The position numbers and the translations under genes were made by a program. A stretch of DNA of 37,371 nt from UBA9732 sp963649615 (GTDB taxonomy: Bacteria; Spirochaetota; Spirochaetia; Sphaerochaetales; Sphaerochaetaceae): NCBI GenBank assembly GCA_963649615.1, contig CAVJIN010000013.1, positions 1 through 37,371 on the forward strand, in the 5' to 3' direction. Positions 1 through 8,835 of this stretch are shown here, in pieces; position 1 is the first letter of the stretch, and the number at the start of each line of letters is the position of its first letter. The notes under the pieces are model-generated. The model worked only from the letters and a program-made list of their open reading frames with translations. It did no database searches and was not told the origin of the DNA.

Positions 1-24
1 ACCTAGCCAACCTAGCCTACTTAG
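1..24. repeat. 9-base tandem repeat at the left edge
   Basis: Units ACCTAGCCA and ACCTAGCCT followed by a partial ACTTAG run from the first base into the stop codon of the GH57 gene. The repeat is cut by the window edge, so its true size is unknown. The 9-base period is the same as in the arrays at 15545-15625, 36393-36446 and 37342-37371, but the unit sequence is only loosely similar. Confidence 0.5.
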
Positions 25-1645
25 AAAAATCAGTTGTAAAAATTGGACTATCTTCGTTTAAATGCTTTGAGCTAAAAATGTTATAGTCAAGCCAACTAAA
101 GAGATTATCTCTCTTTTCCGCATTAACTAACCACTCAGTATTAACAGCATTTCTGCACATATTTTCATAAACCAAGTTCACATTCTGAAGATGCCCCTCA
201 AGACGCTTCTTAGCATATTCCTCACTAGTATGATTATGAATGATAAAAGTCCAATCGCTAGCCATAGCAAGTAAAGTCTCTCTAGCAGCTTGAGTCAAGA
301 ACCTCTGTTTAAGCGATTTTTGACCAGCAAAGCGGTCAGCAAGTTCAGTCATGTGCTCTAAAGCCTTGAAAACATGCCTATAGAATTTTGCATTAGAACT
401 GCTATCAACCCAAACTTGAGAATAACCACCATCACCCCAAGTAGAATAAGCAGGCCGTAGAGTATCAACATCTTCATTCAAAGCCACAATCTCACTAGGA
501 GTGGTCAAACGCATACCATCCTCAAGAGCAACCTTTCGAATAACCTGTTCAAGCCACTGAATTCCCTCATACCACCAGTGACCAAATAACTCAGCATCAA
601 AACTAACAGTATAAACAGGATCATTTTTAAGAGAGCCTTCTACCAAATCACCCAAACTCTTAACCTGATAAAGGAAGTTACCCGCATGTAAAGCAACCTT
701 AGCACTAGCCTTTGCAGAATTATAAACAACCTTATCAGAACCATTTCCAGTTATAGCCCAGTACTTAAAACCAGTAAAAACCCTCACATTAGGCTCATGA
801 ATATAAGGACCAATATAATCCAAAGGTAAATCGTAACCAATATCTCTATAGAACTCTCTATAATCGGGATCACATGGATACCCCTCGGAAGAAGACCAAA
901 TCAAACTAGTCAAGTGATAATCTCTAGCAAAACAGTACAGCCCATTAGGACACTTAATAGGAGCAAAACACCCCTGCTTTGGCTCATCTTGAGAAAGAAC
1001 AAAAGCTTGAGCGCCCAATGTAGTCCACTTAATATTTTGTCTTGCAAGCAAATATTCAAGACCCGGGTAGTAGCCACATTCCGGAAGCCAAAAACCCTCA
1101 GTCATTTTATCAAACGTCCTGAGATGGTTCATCACACCAGTTTCAATCTGAACATTAGAAACAATAGGATAATCCTTAAAAGCAGGAAGGAAAGCATGAG
1201 TTGCAGTAGTAGTAATCAACTCCAAATGCCCACTATTTGAAAGATCATTAAAAGCTTTTAAAAGATCCTTTTCATACTTCTCATAAAACAGCAAATTAGC
1301 ATTAAGCTCATTAACATAATCTTGAGCCAGAACCTTAAACTCAGGCTCATTAGCAAGCCGCTCTAATTCCTTATAGCCCAACTCAATATGCTCATTCATA
1401 TACAGCTCAAAACGCTCACGCAAAAGCTTGTCTGAAAGCATTTCACACAAAGTTGGCGAAAGAGAAAACGTAAGCCTAAAAGGAATATTAGCTTCCCTAA
1501 GACGCATCATCATACGCAAAAGAGGAATATAAGACTCATTTATAGCCTCATAAAGCCAATCCTCTTCAAGAAATTTAGAATATTCAGGATGTCTAACAAA
1601 AGGCAAATGTGCATTAAAAACGAAATTAATCCTATCAGTTCTCAT
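17..1645 (-). CDS. GH57 1,4-alpha-glucan branching enzyme
   Basis: Glycoside hydrolase family 57 protein of the DUF1957 type, expected to cut alpha-1,4 glucan and rejoin it as alpha-1,6 branches during glycogen synthesis in the cytoplasm. Visible in order (542 residues, normal for the family): HLPFVRHPE near 13-21; WLPECGYYPG with the nucleophile Glu near 189; the loop WSSSEGYP near 250; FDAELFGHWW with the acid/base Asp near 350; then a helical C-terminal domain. A GGAGG lies 7 bases before the ATG at 1645 but only 1 base before the ATG at 1651, so I prefer 1645; the 1651 start would overlap the previous stop as ATGA. It is the last gene of a five-gene operon, directly behind DUF4912. The family call is firm; the exact glucan substrate is inferred. 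Confidence 0.9.
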   Translation of the reverse strand: MRTDRINFVFNAHLPFVRHPEYSKFLEEDWLYEAINESYIPLLRMMMRLREANIPFRLTFSLSPTLCEMLSDKLLRERFELYMNEHIELGYKELERLANEPEFKVLAQDYVNELNANLLFYEKYEKDLLKAFNDLSNSGHLELITTTATHAFLPAFKDYPIVSNVQIETGVMNHLRTFDKMTEGFWLPECGYYPGLEYLLARQNIKWTTLGAQAFVLSQDEPKQGCFAPIKCPNGLYCFARDYHLTSLIWSSSEGYPCDPDYREFYRDIGYDLPLDYIGPYIHEPNVRVFTGFKYWAITGNGSDKVVYNSAKASAKVALHAGNFLYQVKSLGDLVEGSLKNDPVYTVSFDAELFGHWWYEGIQWLEQVIRKVALEDGMRLTTPSEIVALNEDVDTLRPAYSTWGDGGYSQVWVDSSSNAKFYRHVFKALEHMTELADRFAGQKSLKQRFLTQAARETLLAMASDWTFIIHNHTSEEYAKKRLEGHLQNVNLVYENMCRNAVNTEWLVNAEKRDNLFSWLDYNIFSSKHLNEDSPIFTTDFSK

Positions 1646-1647
1646 CT

Positions 1648-2358
1648 TCATGCCTCCATGCCAGCATTCTTAAGTCTCTCAAGAAGATCATTCACCTGCC
1701 TGTTTTTAATTACGCACCCCTCTTTCGTAACCAACGAAGAAAACAGCACATTAAACCTAGCCGGATCTTCCAAAACCTCTATATGCCTCTCAAGCCAGCA
1801 CATTTGAACACAAACAACATTACTCTGGGCCAGCAAATCTTCCTTTCCATCATATTGGGCCACCAAAACAGCCCTATACTCCTTACCCATCCAAGGAAGT
1901 TCCACATTCCAGTCATCATCATCTTTTCTTATCCCGATATCAAAAGAGCTCTCTTGAACCTTATTCTTACCAAAAACCTCAACCCTAACCAATAGTTCAG
2001 CATTCTTCTGCTCTAACTCTTCCAAAACATTAGGAGCAATATTCCAAAAAACGTAAGCCCAGTTAGCATCTTTGAGCATCAAATAAATACTAGTTTCATT
2101 GTATGTTTCAGGAAGATCTTCCACACCAGGAGCCCCAAAACCACCCTCATGCTCCATCTTAGACAGAACCTTTACGTATTTATGACCACCAGAAGAAACA
2201 CCAGAAATCCTTTCTGGAACATCTTCATCATCATAATTATCCTCAATGGCCTCAATAAGATCTTCTCTTGAAAGACTATCCCAATCTTCCACATCCAAAC
2301 GCTGCGCAATATCTCTAAGTTCAGCCTCTGACAAAGTGTCAATATCTACAAGAACCAT
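1648..2358 (-). CDS. DUF4912 domain protein
   Basis: A 236-residue protein with an N-terminal segment resembling a Rho-N/SAP-like helical module (LSEAELRDIAQRL and a following DLIEAIE) and a central DUF4912 domain recognisable by the aromatic stretch ANWAYVFWNI. DUF4912 proteins have no established biochemical role; the domain looks like a small beta-sandwich and could bind carbohydrate. The start is the ATG at 2358, preceded by GAGGAG at 6 bases; a TTG further upstream has no ribosome site. It is translationally coupled to the GH57 branching enzyme, which suggests a shared job in glycogen handling. That link is inference from position only. Confidence 0.8.
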   Translation of the reverse strand: MVLVDIDTLSEAELRDIAQRLDVEDWDSLSREDLIEAIEDNYDDEDVPERISGVSSGGHKYVKVLSKMEHEGGFGAPGVEDLPETYNETSIYLMLKDANWAYVFWNIAPNVLEELEQKNAELLVRVEVFGKNKVQESSFDIGIRKDDDDWNVELPWMGKEYRAVLVAQYDGKEDLLAQSNVVCVQMCWLERHIEVLEDPARFNVLFSSLVTKEGCVIKNRQVNDLLERLKNAGMEA

Positions 2359-2405
2359 ATGAGCTCCTCTCAATGTGAAAATTTTAGAGAAACATCCTTA
2401 TTTAG

Positions 2406-4049
2406 TCAATCAATCAGCATCCTTCTAGCATGCTCAAGAGAAACAGCAGATTCATCACCACTTAACATTCTAGCAATTTCATGAACCCTATCCTCACCAG
2501 AAACAACCTTAAGATGAGTATAAGTCCTACCGCCATCAACTTCTTTAGACACAACCATTTGCGTGTCAGCACAACTAGCAATACTAGCAAGGTGAGTAAT
2601 AGCAATCACTTGCTTCTTCTTCGCCAAAGAGCTAATACACTGAGCCAAACTCAAAGCAACAGAACCACCAATACCAGAATCCACCTCATCAAACACCTGA
2701 GTCTGAATAGAATCCTGAGAAGCCAAAACAGTTTTTAAAGCCAACATAACACGGCTCAACTCACCACCAGAAGCAATAGCCTTAATCTCCTTCATTGGCT
2801 CACCAGGGTTAGCACTTATCATGAAGCACACAGAATCAGAACCAAACGAATTAGCCCTCTCCAAAGGCATAACTTCAATAGAAAACTCAGCATTAGGCAT
2901 ACCCAAAAGCCTTAAAACATCACAAATACCCTTTTCAAGCTCCTTAGCAGCCCTCTTACGAGAAGAAGACAAAGAAGAACAAAGTTCAGAGAATTTAGAC
3001 TGCTGAGCCACAATAGCCTTATCACAATCCAAAAGCCTATCTTCAAAGTTCTGAGAAAGTTCCAAAGAAGCCCTCGCCTTTTGCCCAAAAGCAATAACAT
3101 CGTCCAAAGTAGGCCCATACTTTCTCTTGAGTTTTTGCAATAAAGCAAGCCTATCCTGCATTTTATTAATAGAATCCTGCGAATATTCCACAGAGCTCAA
3201 ATAATCCCTAAGAGCTTGAGAAATATCCTCAATCTCAATTCTAGAGCTCTCAATCCTAGCAGTAAAATCGGCCAAAGAAGCATCACTTTTTGCTGCCTTA
3301 CTACAAAAAGCAGAAGCATCATACAAAAGGGACCTAGACTCCTTAAGCTTGTCAGTACATAAAGTCACATTTTCATAGATAGATTCAAATTGACTAAGAA
3401 CCTTTATTTTCTCCGACAAATCCTCATCTTCAGAAGCAATAACCTTAGCATTCTCAATCTCTTCTAATGCAAAAGATAAATAATCCTCTTGCCTACGAGC
3501 CTCTTGAAGCTGGGAAACAAGGGAATCCTTTTCAGTTATTAAATGAGTTAAAGTCTTATAAGATAAAGAACAATCTTCAAGCAAATCCTCATTATTAGCA
3601 TAACAATCCAAAATCTTACGTTGCTTATCTGAATGAAGCAAACTCTGATGCTCACTTTGCCCGTGCATATCAATAAGGCTGTCAGCTAAATGACACAAAT
3701 CTTGACGCATAAAAAGCTGACCCTGAACATAAATCAACGAGCGTCCAGAAGCTTTAACCGTACGTTTAATGTAAAGAGCTCCATCTTCAGGCTCCACACC
3801 CTTTTCAAGAAGCCAAGGCAGAATTTCATGGCCTTTTGGAATAGAAAGCACAGCATTTATGACAATCTCATCTGCCCCACTACGAATAGCAGTAGTATCA
3901 GCCTTCTCTCCCATAAGAAGACCAAGAGCACCAAGAATAATTGATTTTCCAGCACCAGTTTCACCCGTGATAACATTAAAACCACTAGAAAAATCCACAC
4001 TGAGATTCTCAATTAAGGCATAATTCTTAATTTCAAGATGCTCAAGCAT
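2406..4049 (-). CDS. recN: DNA repair ATPase RecN
   Basis: SMC-like ATPase that acts at DNA double-strand breaks during recombinational repair. The protein has 547 residues, the usual length. Walker A GETGAGKS is at 29-36, a long coiled-coil region fills the middle, the ABC signature ASGGELSRVMLAL follows in the last third, and Walker B is VFDEVDSGIGG. The start ATG at 4049 has GGAGG 7 bases upstream and lies inside the end of nadK (8-base overlap), so the two are translationally coupled. The order nadK-recN recurs in many bacteria. Confidence 0.96.
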   Translation of the reverse strand: MLEHLEIKNYALIENLSVDFSSGFNVITGETGAGKSIILGALGLLMGEKADTTAIRSGADEIVINAVLSIPKGHEILPWLLEKGVEPEDGALYIKRTVKASGRSLIYVQGQLFMRQDLCHLADSLIDMHGQSEHQSLLHSDKQRKILDCYANNEDLLEDCSLSYKTLTHLITEKDSLVSQLQEARRQEDYLSFALEEIENAKVIASEDEDLSEKIKVLSQFESIYENVTLCTDKLKESRSLLYDASAFCSKAAKSDASLADFTARIESSRIEIEDISQALRDYLSSVEYSQDSINKMQDRLALLQKLKRKYGPTLDDVIAFGQKARASLELSQNFEDRLLDCDKAIVAQQSKFSELCSSLSSSRKRAAKELEKGICDVLRLLGMPNAEFSIEVMPLERANSFGSDSVCFMISANPGEPMKEIKAIASGGELSRVMLALKTVLASQDSIQTQVFDEVDSGIGGSVALSLAQCISSLAKKKQVIAITHLASIASCADTQMVVSKEVDGGRTYTHLKVVSGEDRVHEIARMLSGDESAVSLEHARRMLID

Positions 4050-4893
4050 TAAAGCCTCCAGCCCAGCCCAGCTTATCCCGTAGCACTTCAATAGAATTAC
4101 GTCTATCATTCACCAAAAAGAGGGCACTACACGCACTCTTTTGCACCGTCACAACATCCCCTTCTTGTAACTCAAAAAGACCATGGCCATCCGCAGAAAT
4201 TGCAATACTTGTCCTTTGTGCTGGTACATCCACCCTTAATTCCCATTTATCTCGCACAACCAACGGTCTAACGCTCATAGAAAAAGGACAAATAGGATTC
4301 ACAATAATAGCACGCAAAGAGGCATCCAAAATTGGACCTCCAGCAGCCAAACTATATGCAGTAGAGCCCATAGGAGTAGCAAAAATAAGACCATCACCCT
4401 TTAAATCGGCAGCCTTTACCCCATTAATGCTCAACGAAAGATGAACCAACTTTGACATAGAACAAGCACCAATGGTCATATCATTTAAAGCAATAGCTTC
4501 AAAGACAACCTTGCCATTCCTTTCCACTTTAGTTTCAAGCATCATACGCTCAACAGCTGGACATCTATCTTGAACAAAATCTTCAAAAACTTCCTTATAC
4601 TCACTTGCAGAGGTATTAGTAATATACCCAAAAGTTCCAAGATTAACCGCCATGATAGGAACCTTACGCTGTGCAAGAGCAGCCGCACAGGTCAAAACAG
4701 TGCCATCTCCTCCAAGAGAAATAGCCAAGTCCGCCTGAGGGATATTGATTGCACCATCCTCCGTAGTTGAAGAAAGCATAACAAAATTGGTAGAGATATT
4801 CTTGCTAGAAAAATACTTACGCATATCATTGGATAGCGCCTCTGCTCCAGGTTTCGTAGAATTTACACAAATTACAATATTCTTAACTACCAT
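4042..4893 (-). CDS. nadK: NAD kinase
   Basis: ATP-dependent NAD kinase making NADP in the cytoplasm. The 283-residue protein carries the diagnostic GGDGT motif at 61-65 and the second conserved block DGLIFATPMGSTAYSLAAGGP, which forms the NAD site. The ATG start has only a weak AAGG upstream and lies 18 bases after the degT-like gene, so it is probably co-transcribed. Its 3' end overlaps the start of recN by 8 bases. Confidence 0.95.
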   Translation of the reverse strand: MVVKNIVICVNSTKPGAEALSNDMRKYFSSKNISTNFVMLSSTTEDGAINIPQADLAISLGGDGTVLTCAAALAQRKVPIMAVNLGTFGYITNTSASEYKEVFEDFVQDRCPAVERMMLETKVERNGKVVFEAIALNDMTIGACSMSKLVHLSLSINGVKAADLKGDGLIFATPMGSTAYSLAAGGPILDASLRAIIVNPICPFSMSVRPLVVRDKWELRVDVPAQRTSIAISADGHGLFELQEGDVVTVQKSACSALFLVNDRRNSIEVLRDKLGWAGGFNA

Positions 4894-4911
4894 AGCTCAA
4901 ACCTTTTACCA

Positions 4912-5949
4912 TTAAGGTAAGTGGGAAATAATTTTAGAAATCAAATCAACCTCGGTACCCTTTAAAAACGGATAAACCGGAAAAGCAACAGCCCTGTAGT
5001 AATATGAAGCAGCAACAGGGAAAGCTTCAAAAGGATCTCCATCATAAGTTTTAATCAAACAATCATCAAAAGCCATTTTAATTGGAACATCATGCTTTGC
5101 ACCAAACTTAATAGCTTCATCTGGCTTAGAATCTAAAAGAACAGCAAACCCACTGCAATTGGACTCAAAATCAATCAAAGAAAGTCCAAACTGCTTATGT
5201 CTCGTCTTGCTGAGAGCTTGCTGATACAGTTTGACAATCTCCCTTCTCTTTGCACTATTAGCCTCAAGATTAGAAAGTTGTACAAGCCCCAAAGCCGCGT
5301 TTAAATCTGGCATTTTGATATACTTTGATGGCCTCCTACCTCTAAGAGCAGAAACCAATTCGCTTTTAGCACCAACAGCACAACCGCCACCAGAAGAAAC
5401 AACAGAATCTTCTTCAAAGGCACAAACCACCAGTTGCCCAACAGCCCCGGCATAGCCTTCATCCTTTAAATGGCCCCCAATACTTTCACTAATATCCTCA
5501 ATGACTTTTACAGAACCATAGTCTAAAAGTTCAGCATAAGTGGTTTTTTCATTGTATTTCATTGGTATTGTGCCATAGTTTTCATAAAGCAGAAGAATAC
5601 TGGCCCCACAAGAGGCTACCAAATCCTCCCTTGGACAACCGTTTTCTTTATCAATATCAACGTAAACAATTTCAGCACCAAGATCCTCAATAACTGCCTT
5701 ATAAATTTGTGGAGAAAGAGGAGAAACAGCAACTTTAACCCCAGTACCTGCGCCCGCCATAAGAAGAGAAGACGCAAGGCAATCGGGATAAGTCCTATAC
5801 GAAGAAGAAGAAATGGCATTGACAGTCTCAGAATAAGCCTGCATGAAAGACAAAACTTTCTCGCCTGGCCCTATCTTCTCATCCACCATTGTCTGGAGGA
5901 CGCTATCCATATCTTTGCGCTTTAATGTTGGCTTATAGAAACGAATCAT
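4912..5949 (-). CDS. DegT/DnrJ-family aminotransferase-like protein without the PLP lysine
   Basis: A 345-residue protein with the DegT/DnrJ/EryC1/StrS fold. Recognisable parts are the cofactor-ring block VIEDISESIGG (Asp ~152) and the glycine-rich loop SSGGGCAVG (~185-193). In active relatives the lysine that binds pyridoxal phosphate lies in a S-F-x-x-x-K pattern before this loop; here the aligned residues are AFEEDS, with Ser182 where Lys should be. It may be a non-aminating or pseudoenzyme member, and no function can be assigned. First gene of the operon. No proper ribosome site precedes the ATG (GGGG lies 1 base away), while a -10 box lies 6 bases upstream; see the promoter entry. Confidence 0.8.
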   Translation of the reverse strand: MIRFYKPTLKRKDMDSVLQTMVDEKIGPGEKVLSFMQAYSETVNAISSSSYRTYPDCLASSLLMAGAGTGVKVAVSPLSPQIYKAVIEDLGAEIVYVDIDKENGCPREDLVASCGASILLLYENYGTIPMKYNEKTTYAELLDYGSVKVIEDISESIGGHLKDEGYAGAVGQLVVCAFEEDSVVSSGGGCAVGAKSELVSALRGRRPSKYIKMPDLNAALGLVQLSNLEANSAKRREIVKLYQQALSKTRHKQFGLSLIDFESNCSGFAVLLDSKPDEAIKFGAKHDVPIKMAFDDCLIKTYDGDPFEAFPVAASYYYRAVAFPVYPFLKGTEVDLISKIISHLP

Positions 5950-5955
5950 GCCCCA

Positions 5956-5984
5956 ATTCTACTCAAACATCGCCCTTTTTTCAA
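5956..5984 (-). promoter_or_regulatory. Promoter of the degT-nadK-recN operon (leaderless)
   Basis: On the minus strand a -35 box TTGAAA (5984-5979), a 17-base spacer and a -10 box TAGAAT (5961-5956) lie just before the ATG at 5949. Only six bases separate the -10 box from the start codon, so transcription should begin at or next to the AUG. Confidence 0.5.
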
Positions 5985-5996
5985 CGCAAAATCTAA

Positions 5997-6025
5997 TTGA
6001 GGATTAAGCGCAGATATTATATGAT
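5997..6025 (+). promoter_or_regulatory. Promoter of the MFS transporter gene
   Basis: TTGAGG (5997-6002), a 17-base spacer and TATGAT (6020-6025) lie before the AGGAGG ribosome site at 6034-6039. The predicted leader is about 16 bases. The site is back to back with the minus-strand operon promoter. Confidence 0.45.
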
Positions 6026-6047
6026 GTTTTTTTAGGAGGCTTTGAGA

Positions 6048-7433
6048 ATGTTAAAACTCAATCGCAAAAGAACCTTCCTTATTGGATTTGCTTTTTTTGG
6101 TATTTTATTGCTCTGGCAAGTTTATGATTCATGGTGCCCAACCCTACTCACAGAGATTATCAAAACAAAAATGGGCGTAGAATCTGAATTAGAAATTCAG
6201 TGGATAGTTGGAATTATTATGGCTTGTGATAACCTTGCAGCCTTAATATTGCTCCCAATCTTTGGAACATTATCGGATAAAACCAAGACTCCAATTGGAA
6301 AAAGAATGCCTTTCATCCTAATTGGAACCTTTGTTTCTGCAATTGCCTTCCCTTTTATCCCACTTTTCTTCCACTTAAATAAGATTGGTGGCATGGTTAC
6401 AACAATGGCAATAGTTCTTATTTTTATGATGATGTACCGCAACCCAGCCGTTGCACTTATGCCAGATATTACACCAAAACCACTCAGAGCAAAAGCCAAC
6501 GGAATCATTAATATTATGGGCTACCTTGGTGGAGCCTTTGCAACAGTTCTTGGAATGGTATTTGTCCTTTCAAACTACATTAAGGGCGAGAAAAGTCTTC
6601 TAGTAATTGAACTTCCATTCATAATTGCTTCAATTCTCATGGTCATTTCTGCCTTAGTACTATTCTTTACAGTTAAAGAAAATAAGCTTGCAGTAGAACT
6701 AAAAGATGAAATGGAAGAAGGCGAACGTCTTGCAGCTATTGCTGACCCAGTTGATGATGACAAACCAATGTCAAAAGCCAACAAAATAATGCTACTTTCA
6801 ATTCTTGCTGCAGAATTCTTATGGTTCATGTCAGATAATGCCCTTGGAACTTACCTTAACAACTTTGTTATCTATGCTCTAGATTCAGCCTCAAGCAAAA
6901 CCTCAAGCCTTATAATCTTTGGCGGAGCTGCTTCCGTTGTAGGCTTTGCAACAGCTGGTTATATTGCAGACAAGATTGGTAGAAAATGGACTATTTCCAT
7001 AGGACTTATGCTAACTTTCATTGGACTTATTATCATGTGCTTTGTTAAAAAGAGTGCTACAACTTATACAGACAGTACAGGCACAGTTTACAATGTATTC
7101 CCTTCTCTCTTGTTAGTAGTATGGATCATTAAAGGTTATGGAATGGCTCTTGTTCACAATTGCTCCTTCCCAATGGTAGTTGAACTTTGCTCATCTAAGA
7201 ATATTGGAAAATTCACAGGTTACTACTACGCAGCAAGCATGAGTGCACAAACCGTTACTCCAGTCCTTCTTGGATTTATTCTCAAAGCACATGGAGCATG
7301 GAGTATCCTTCCAAAATATGCGGCAACACTTACATGCTTAAGCTTATTGGTCTTCACAATTTTTGTTAAAAATATCAAAGCTCACAAAGTTGAAAACGCC
7401 AAAGGTCTTAATGCAATAGGTGATAACGACTAG
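6048..7433 (+). CDS. MFS transporter, SLC45/GPH sugar-type
   Basis: A 461-residue inner-membrane major facilitator with about 12 hydrophobic segments and a hydrophilic loop rich in acidic residues between the two halves (~220-245). The motif GTLSDKTKTPIGKRMP after the second segment is typical of the SLC45/glycoside-pentoside-hexuronide sugar symporters, so a sugar or glycoside driven by a cation gradient is likely; the substrate cannot be read from sequence. The second half repeats the pattern as GYIADKIGRKW. The start is the ATG at 6048, with AGGAGG 8 bases upstream; an in-frame TTG at 6042 lies too close to that site. The gene stands alone, divergent from the degT operon, and ends at a strong terminator. 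Confidence 0.85.
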   Translation: MLKLNRKRTFLIGFAFFGILLLWQVYDSWCPTLLTEIIKTKMGVESELEIQWIVGIIMACDNLAALILLPIFGTLSDKTKTPIGKRMPFILIGTFVSAIAFPFIPLFFHLNKIGGMVTTMAIVLIFMMMYRNPAVALMPDITPKPLRAKANGIINIMGYLGGAFATVLGMVFVLSNYIKGEKSLLVIELPFIIASILMVISALVLFFTVKENKLAVELKDEMEEGERLAAIADPVDDDKPMSKANKIMLLSILAAEFLWFMSDNALGTYLNNFVIYALDSASSKTSSLIIFGGAASVVGFATAGYIADKIGRKWTISIGLMLTFIGLIIMCFVKKSATTYTDSTGTVYNVFPSLLLVVWIIKGYGMALVHNCSFPMVVELCSSKNIGKFTGYYYAASMSAQTVTPVLLGFILKAHGAWSILPKYAATLTCLSLLVFTIFVKNIKAHKVENAKGLNAIGDND

Positions 7434-7455
7434 CCTAGCAAGCAACTTTAACACA

Positions 7456-7484
7456 AAAATCCAGCCCAGTGCTGGATTTTTTTT
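7456..7484 (+). terminator. Rho-independent terminator, probably bidirectional
   Basis: AAAATCCAGC (7456-7465) pairs perfectly with GCTGGATTTT (7471-7480) across a five-base loop and runs into eight T. The A-run on the other side lets it also serve the convergent minus-strand MurD-like gene that ends at 7487. Confidence 0.9.
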
Positions 7485-7486
7485 AT

Positions 7487-8767
7487 TCAAACCCCAACAG
7501 TCTCTTCAATTGCAGCTCTAAAGCAATCACCCCTATAGAACTCATTTTTGTAGAAATAAAGAGCCGGAACTCCAGGAGACAGTAGAACAACCTGCATAAC
7601 ATGAGAATCCGTGCCCAAACAAGACATAGCAGACATCACAGCCTCGTTCATTGAAGAAAAAGGCCCATAAAAAGCCAAACTATTCTCTTTTAAAAACGGA
7701 ATCAATTTATCGTCAGTAAAAGAACCATTCAAAAGATGAATAGAAGCAACACACTGCAGAGCAGCTTTCATTCCAGAAGGATCCATGCTCTTGCCATAAC
7801 CGCCACAAATCAAATGAACAGGCATACTAGAATAATTTGCAACAGCAAGACTTACAGATTCAGGCAAAAAGGAAGAACTATCATTGATAAACAAACAGGA
7901 ATCTGTCCTACACACCAGCTCTCCCCTATTTGGAATACCCCTAAAAGCCTTAAAACAATTATTAAGTCTAGGAACCTCAAAACCCATGAGCTTTAACGTA
8001 GCAAAAGCCCATTGCATATTGGAGTCAAGAGATTTAGACATCTTGATAGAATTTGCTTCAGCAGAAAAAACTTTTCCATACTTCTTATCTGGAAGCTTAG
8101 AAAAAAGTTCGCTAAAAAGCTTCCTTTGAGTCTTAGGGCAAATAACGGCATTGGAAATCATTGCAATAGACTCAAACAAATCAGAATTTTGATCTGCAGT
8201 TCCAGTATAAACAGTAAACTCAGAACAAGGAAAATCCCAATCCAAGATATCTAACGTTTCCCTAATTTGCCAAACAGAAAGTTCAACAATGATAAACTCA
8301 GGGATTTCTCCTTTCTCCAGCCTCTCAATTTCACAAAACCCAGAAATGCCCATATTGCCACACATATGTGTAACATGCCCAAAATCATTTAGCGCATGAC
8401 ACATAGCACTGGCCGTTAAGGTTTTGTTTTTTGAGCCTGCAACAAAAATAAACTTAGAATCTTTTACAAGCTCACTAGTCAGAAGCACAGAAATATCATT
8501 GACTACAGCCTTGGTCTTGGGATACGCGTAGTCATCTTCACCCATATAATGAGTCTTCACAATAAGGTCCGCCCACTGAACGTCTTCATCAAACGGAACC
8601 TCACAACTAAACTCAACGCCTTCCTTTTTTAGGTCTTCAATTGATTCATACAACGCATCCTCATTTCGCACATCTGTAACCCTCACGCTATGGCCATGCG
8701 AAACATAATACGAGGCAGCGTCAATCCCACCACCAATCAATCCAAAACCAACAACAAGAACGTTCAT
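7487..8767 (-). CDS. MurD-like Mur ligase with altered active-site motifs
   Basis: A 426-residue protein with the three-part Mur ligase layout: an N-terminal Rossmann UDP-substrate domain (VLVVGFGLIGGG), a central ATPase domain and a C-terminal domain. It matches MurD, which adds D-glutamate to UDP-MurNAc-L-alanine in peptidoglycan synthesis, at VELSVWQI, FINDSSSFLPES, LICGGYGKSMD and LLSPGVPALYFYKNEFYRGDCF. The P-loop is unusual: AGSKNKT (110-116) instead of the GTxGK(S/T)T pattern, with Asn in place of the second Gly, and the usual His-containing block after it reads TGTADQNSD. It is either a diverged lineage-specific MurD or a paralogue. It lies 68 bases behind metG; its start codon lies in an inverted repeat described separately. 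Confidence 0.75.
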   Translation of the reverse strand: MNVLVVGFGLIGGGIDAASYYVSHGHSVRVTDVRNEDALYESIEDLKKEGVEFSCEVPFDEDVQWADLIVKTHYMGEDDYAYPKTKAVVNDISVLLTSELVKDSKFIFVAGSKNKTLTASAMCHALNDFGHVTHMCGNMGISGFCEIERLEKGEIPEFIIVELSVWQIRETLDILDWDFPCSEFTVYTGTADQNSDLFESIAMISNAVICPKTQRKLFSELFSKLPDKKYGKVFSAEANSIKMSKSLDSNMQWAFATLKLMGFEVPRLNNCFKAFRGIPNRGELVCRTDSCLFINDSSSFLPESVSLAVANYSSMPVHLICGGYGKSMDPSGMKAALQCVASIHLLNGSFTDDKLIPFLKENSLAFYGPFSSMNEAVMSAMSCLGTDSHVMQVVLLSPGVPALYFYKNEFYRGDCFRAAIEETVGV

Positions 8768-8806
8768 TTATCCATGCATCCTAACAACACACAAACAAAT
8801 GAACGT
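8760..8806 (-). promoter_or_regulatory. Inverted repeat burying the start codon of the MurD-like gene
   Basis: ACGTTCATTT (8760-8769) and AAATGAACGT (8797-8806) are perfect 10-base inverted copies with a 27-base loop. In the minus-strand mRNA the stem would pair the AUG and the next codons, while a weak AGGA ribosome site stays in the loop. This could limit translation; a chance repeat cannot be excluded. Confidence 0.4.
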
Positions 8807-8835
8807 CTCAAAAATTACACTTAATACCGATATTT

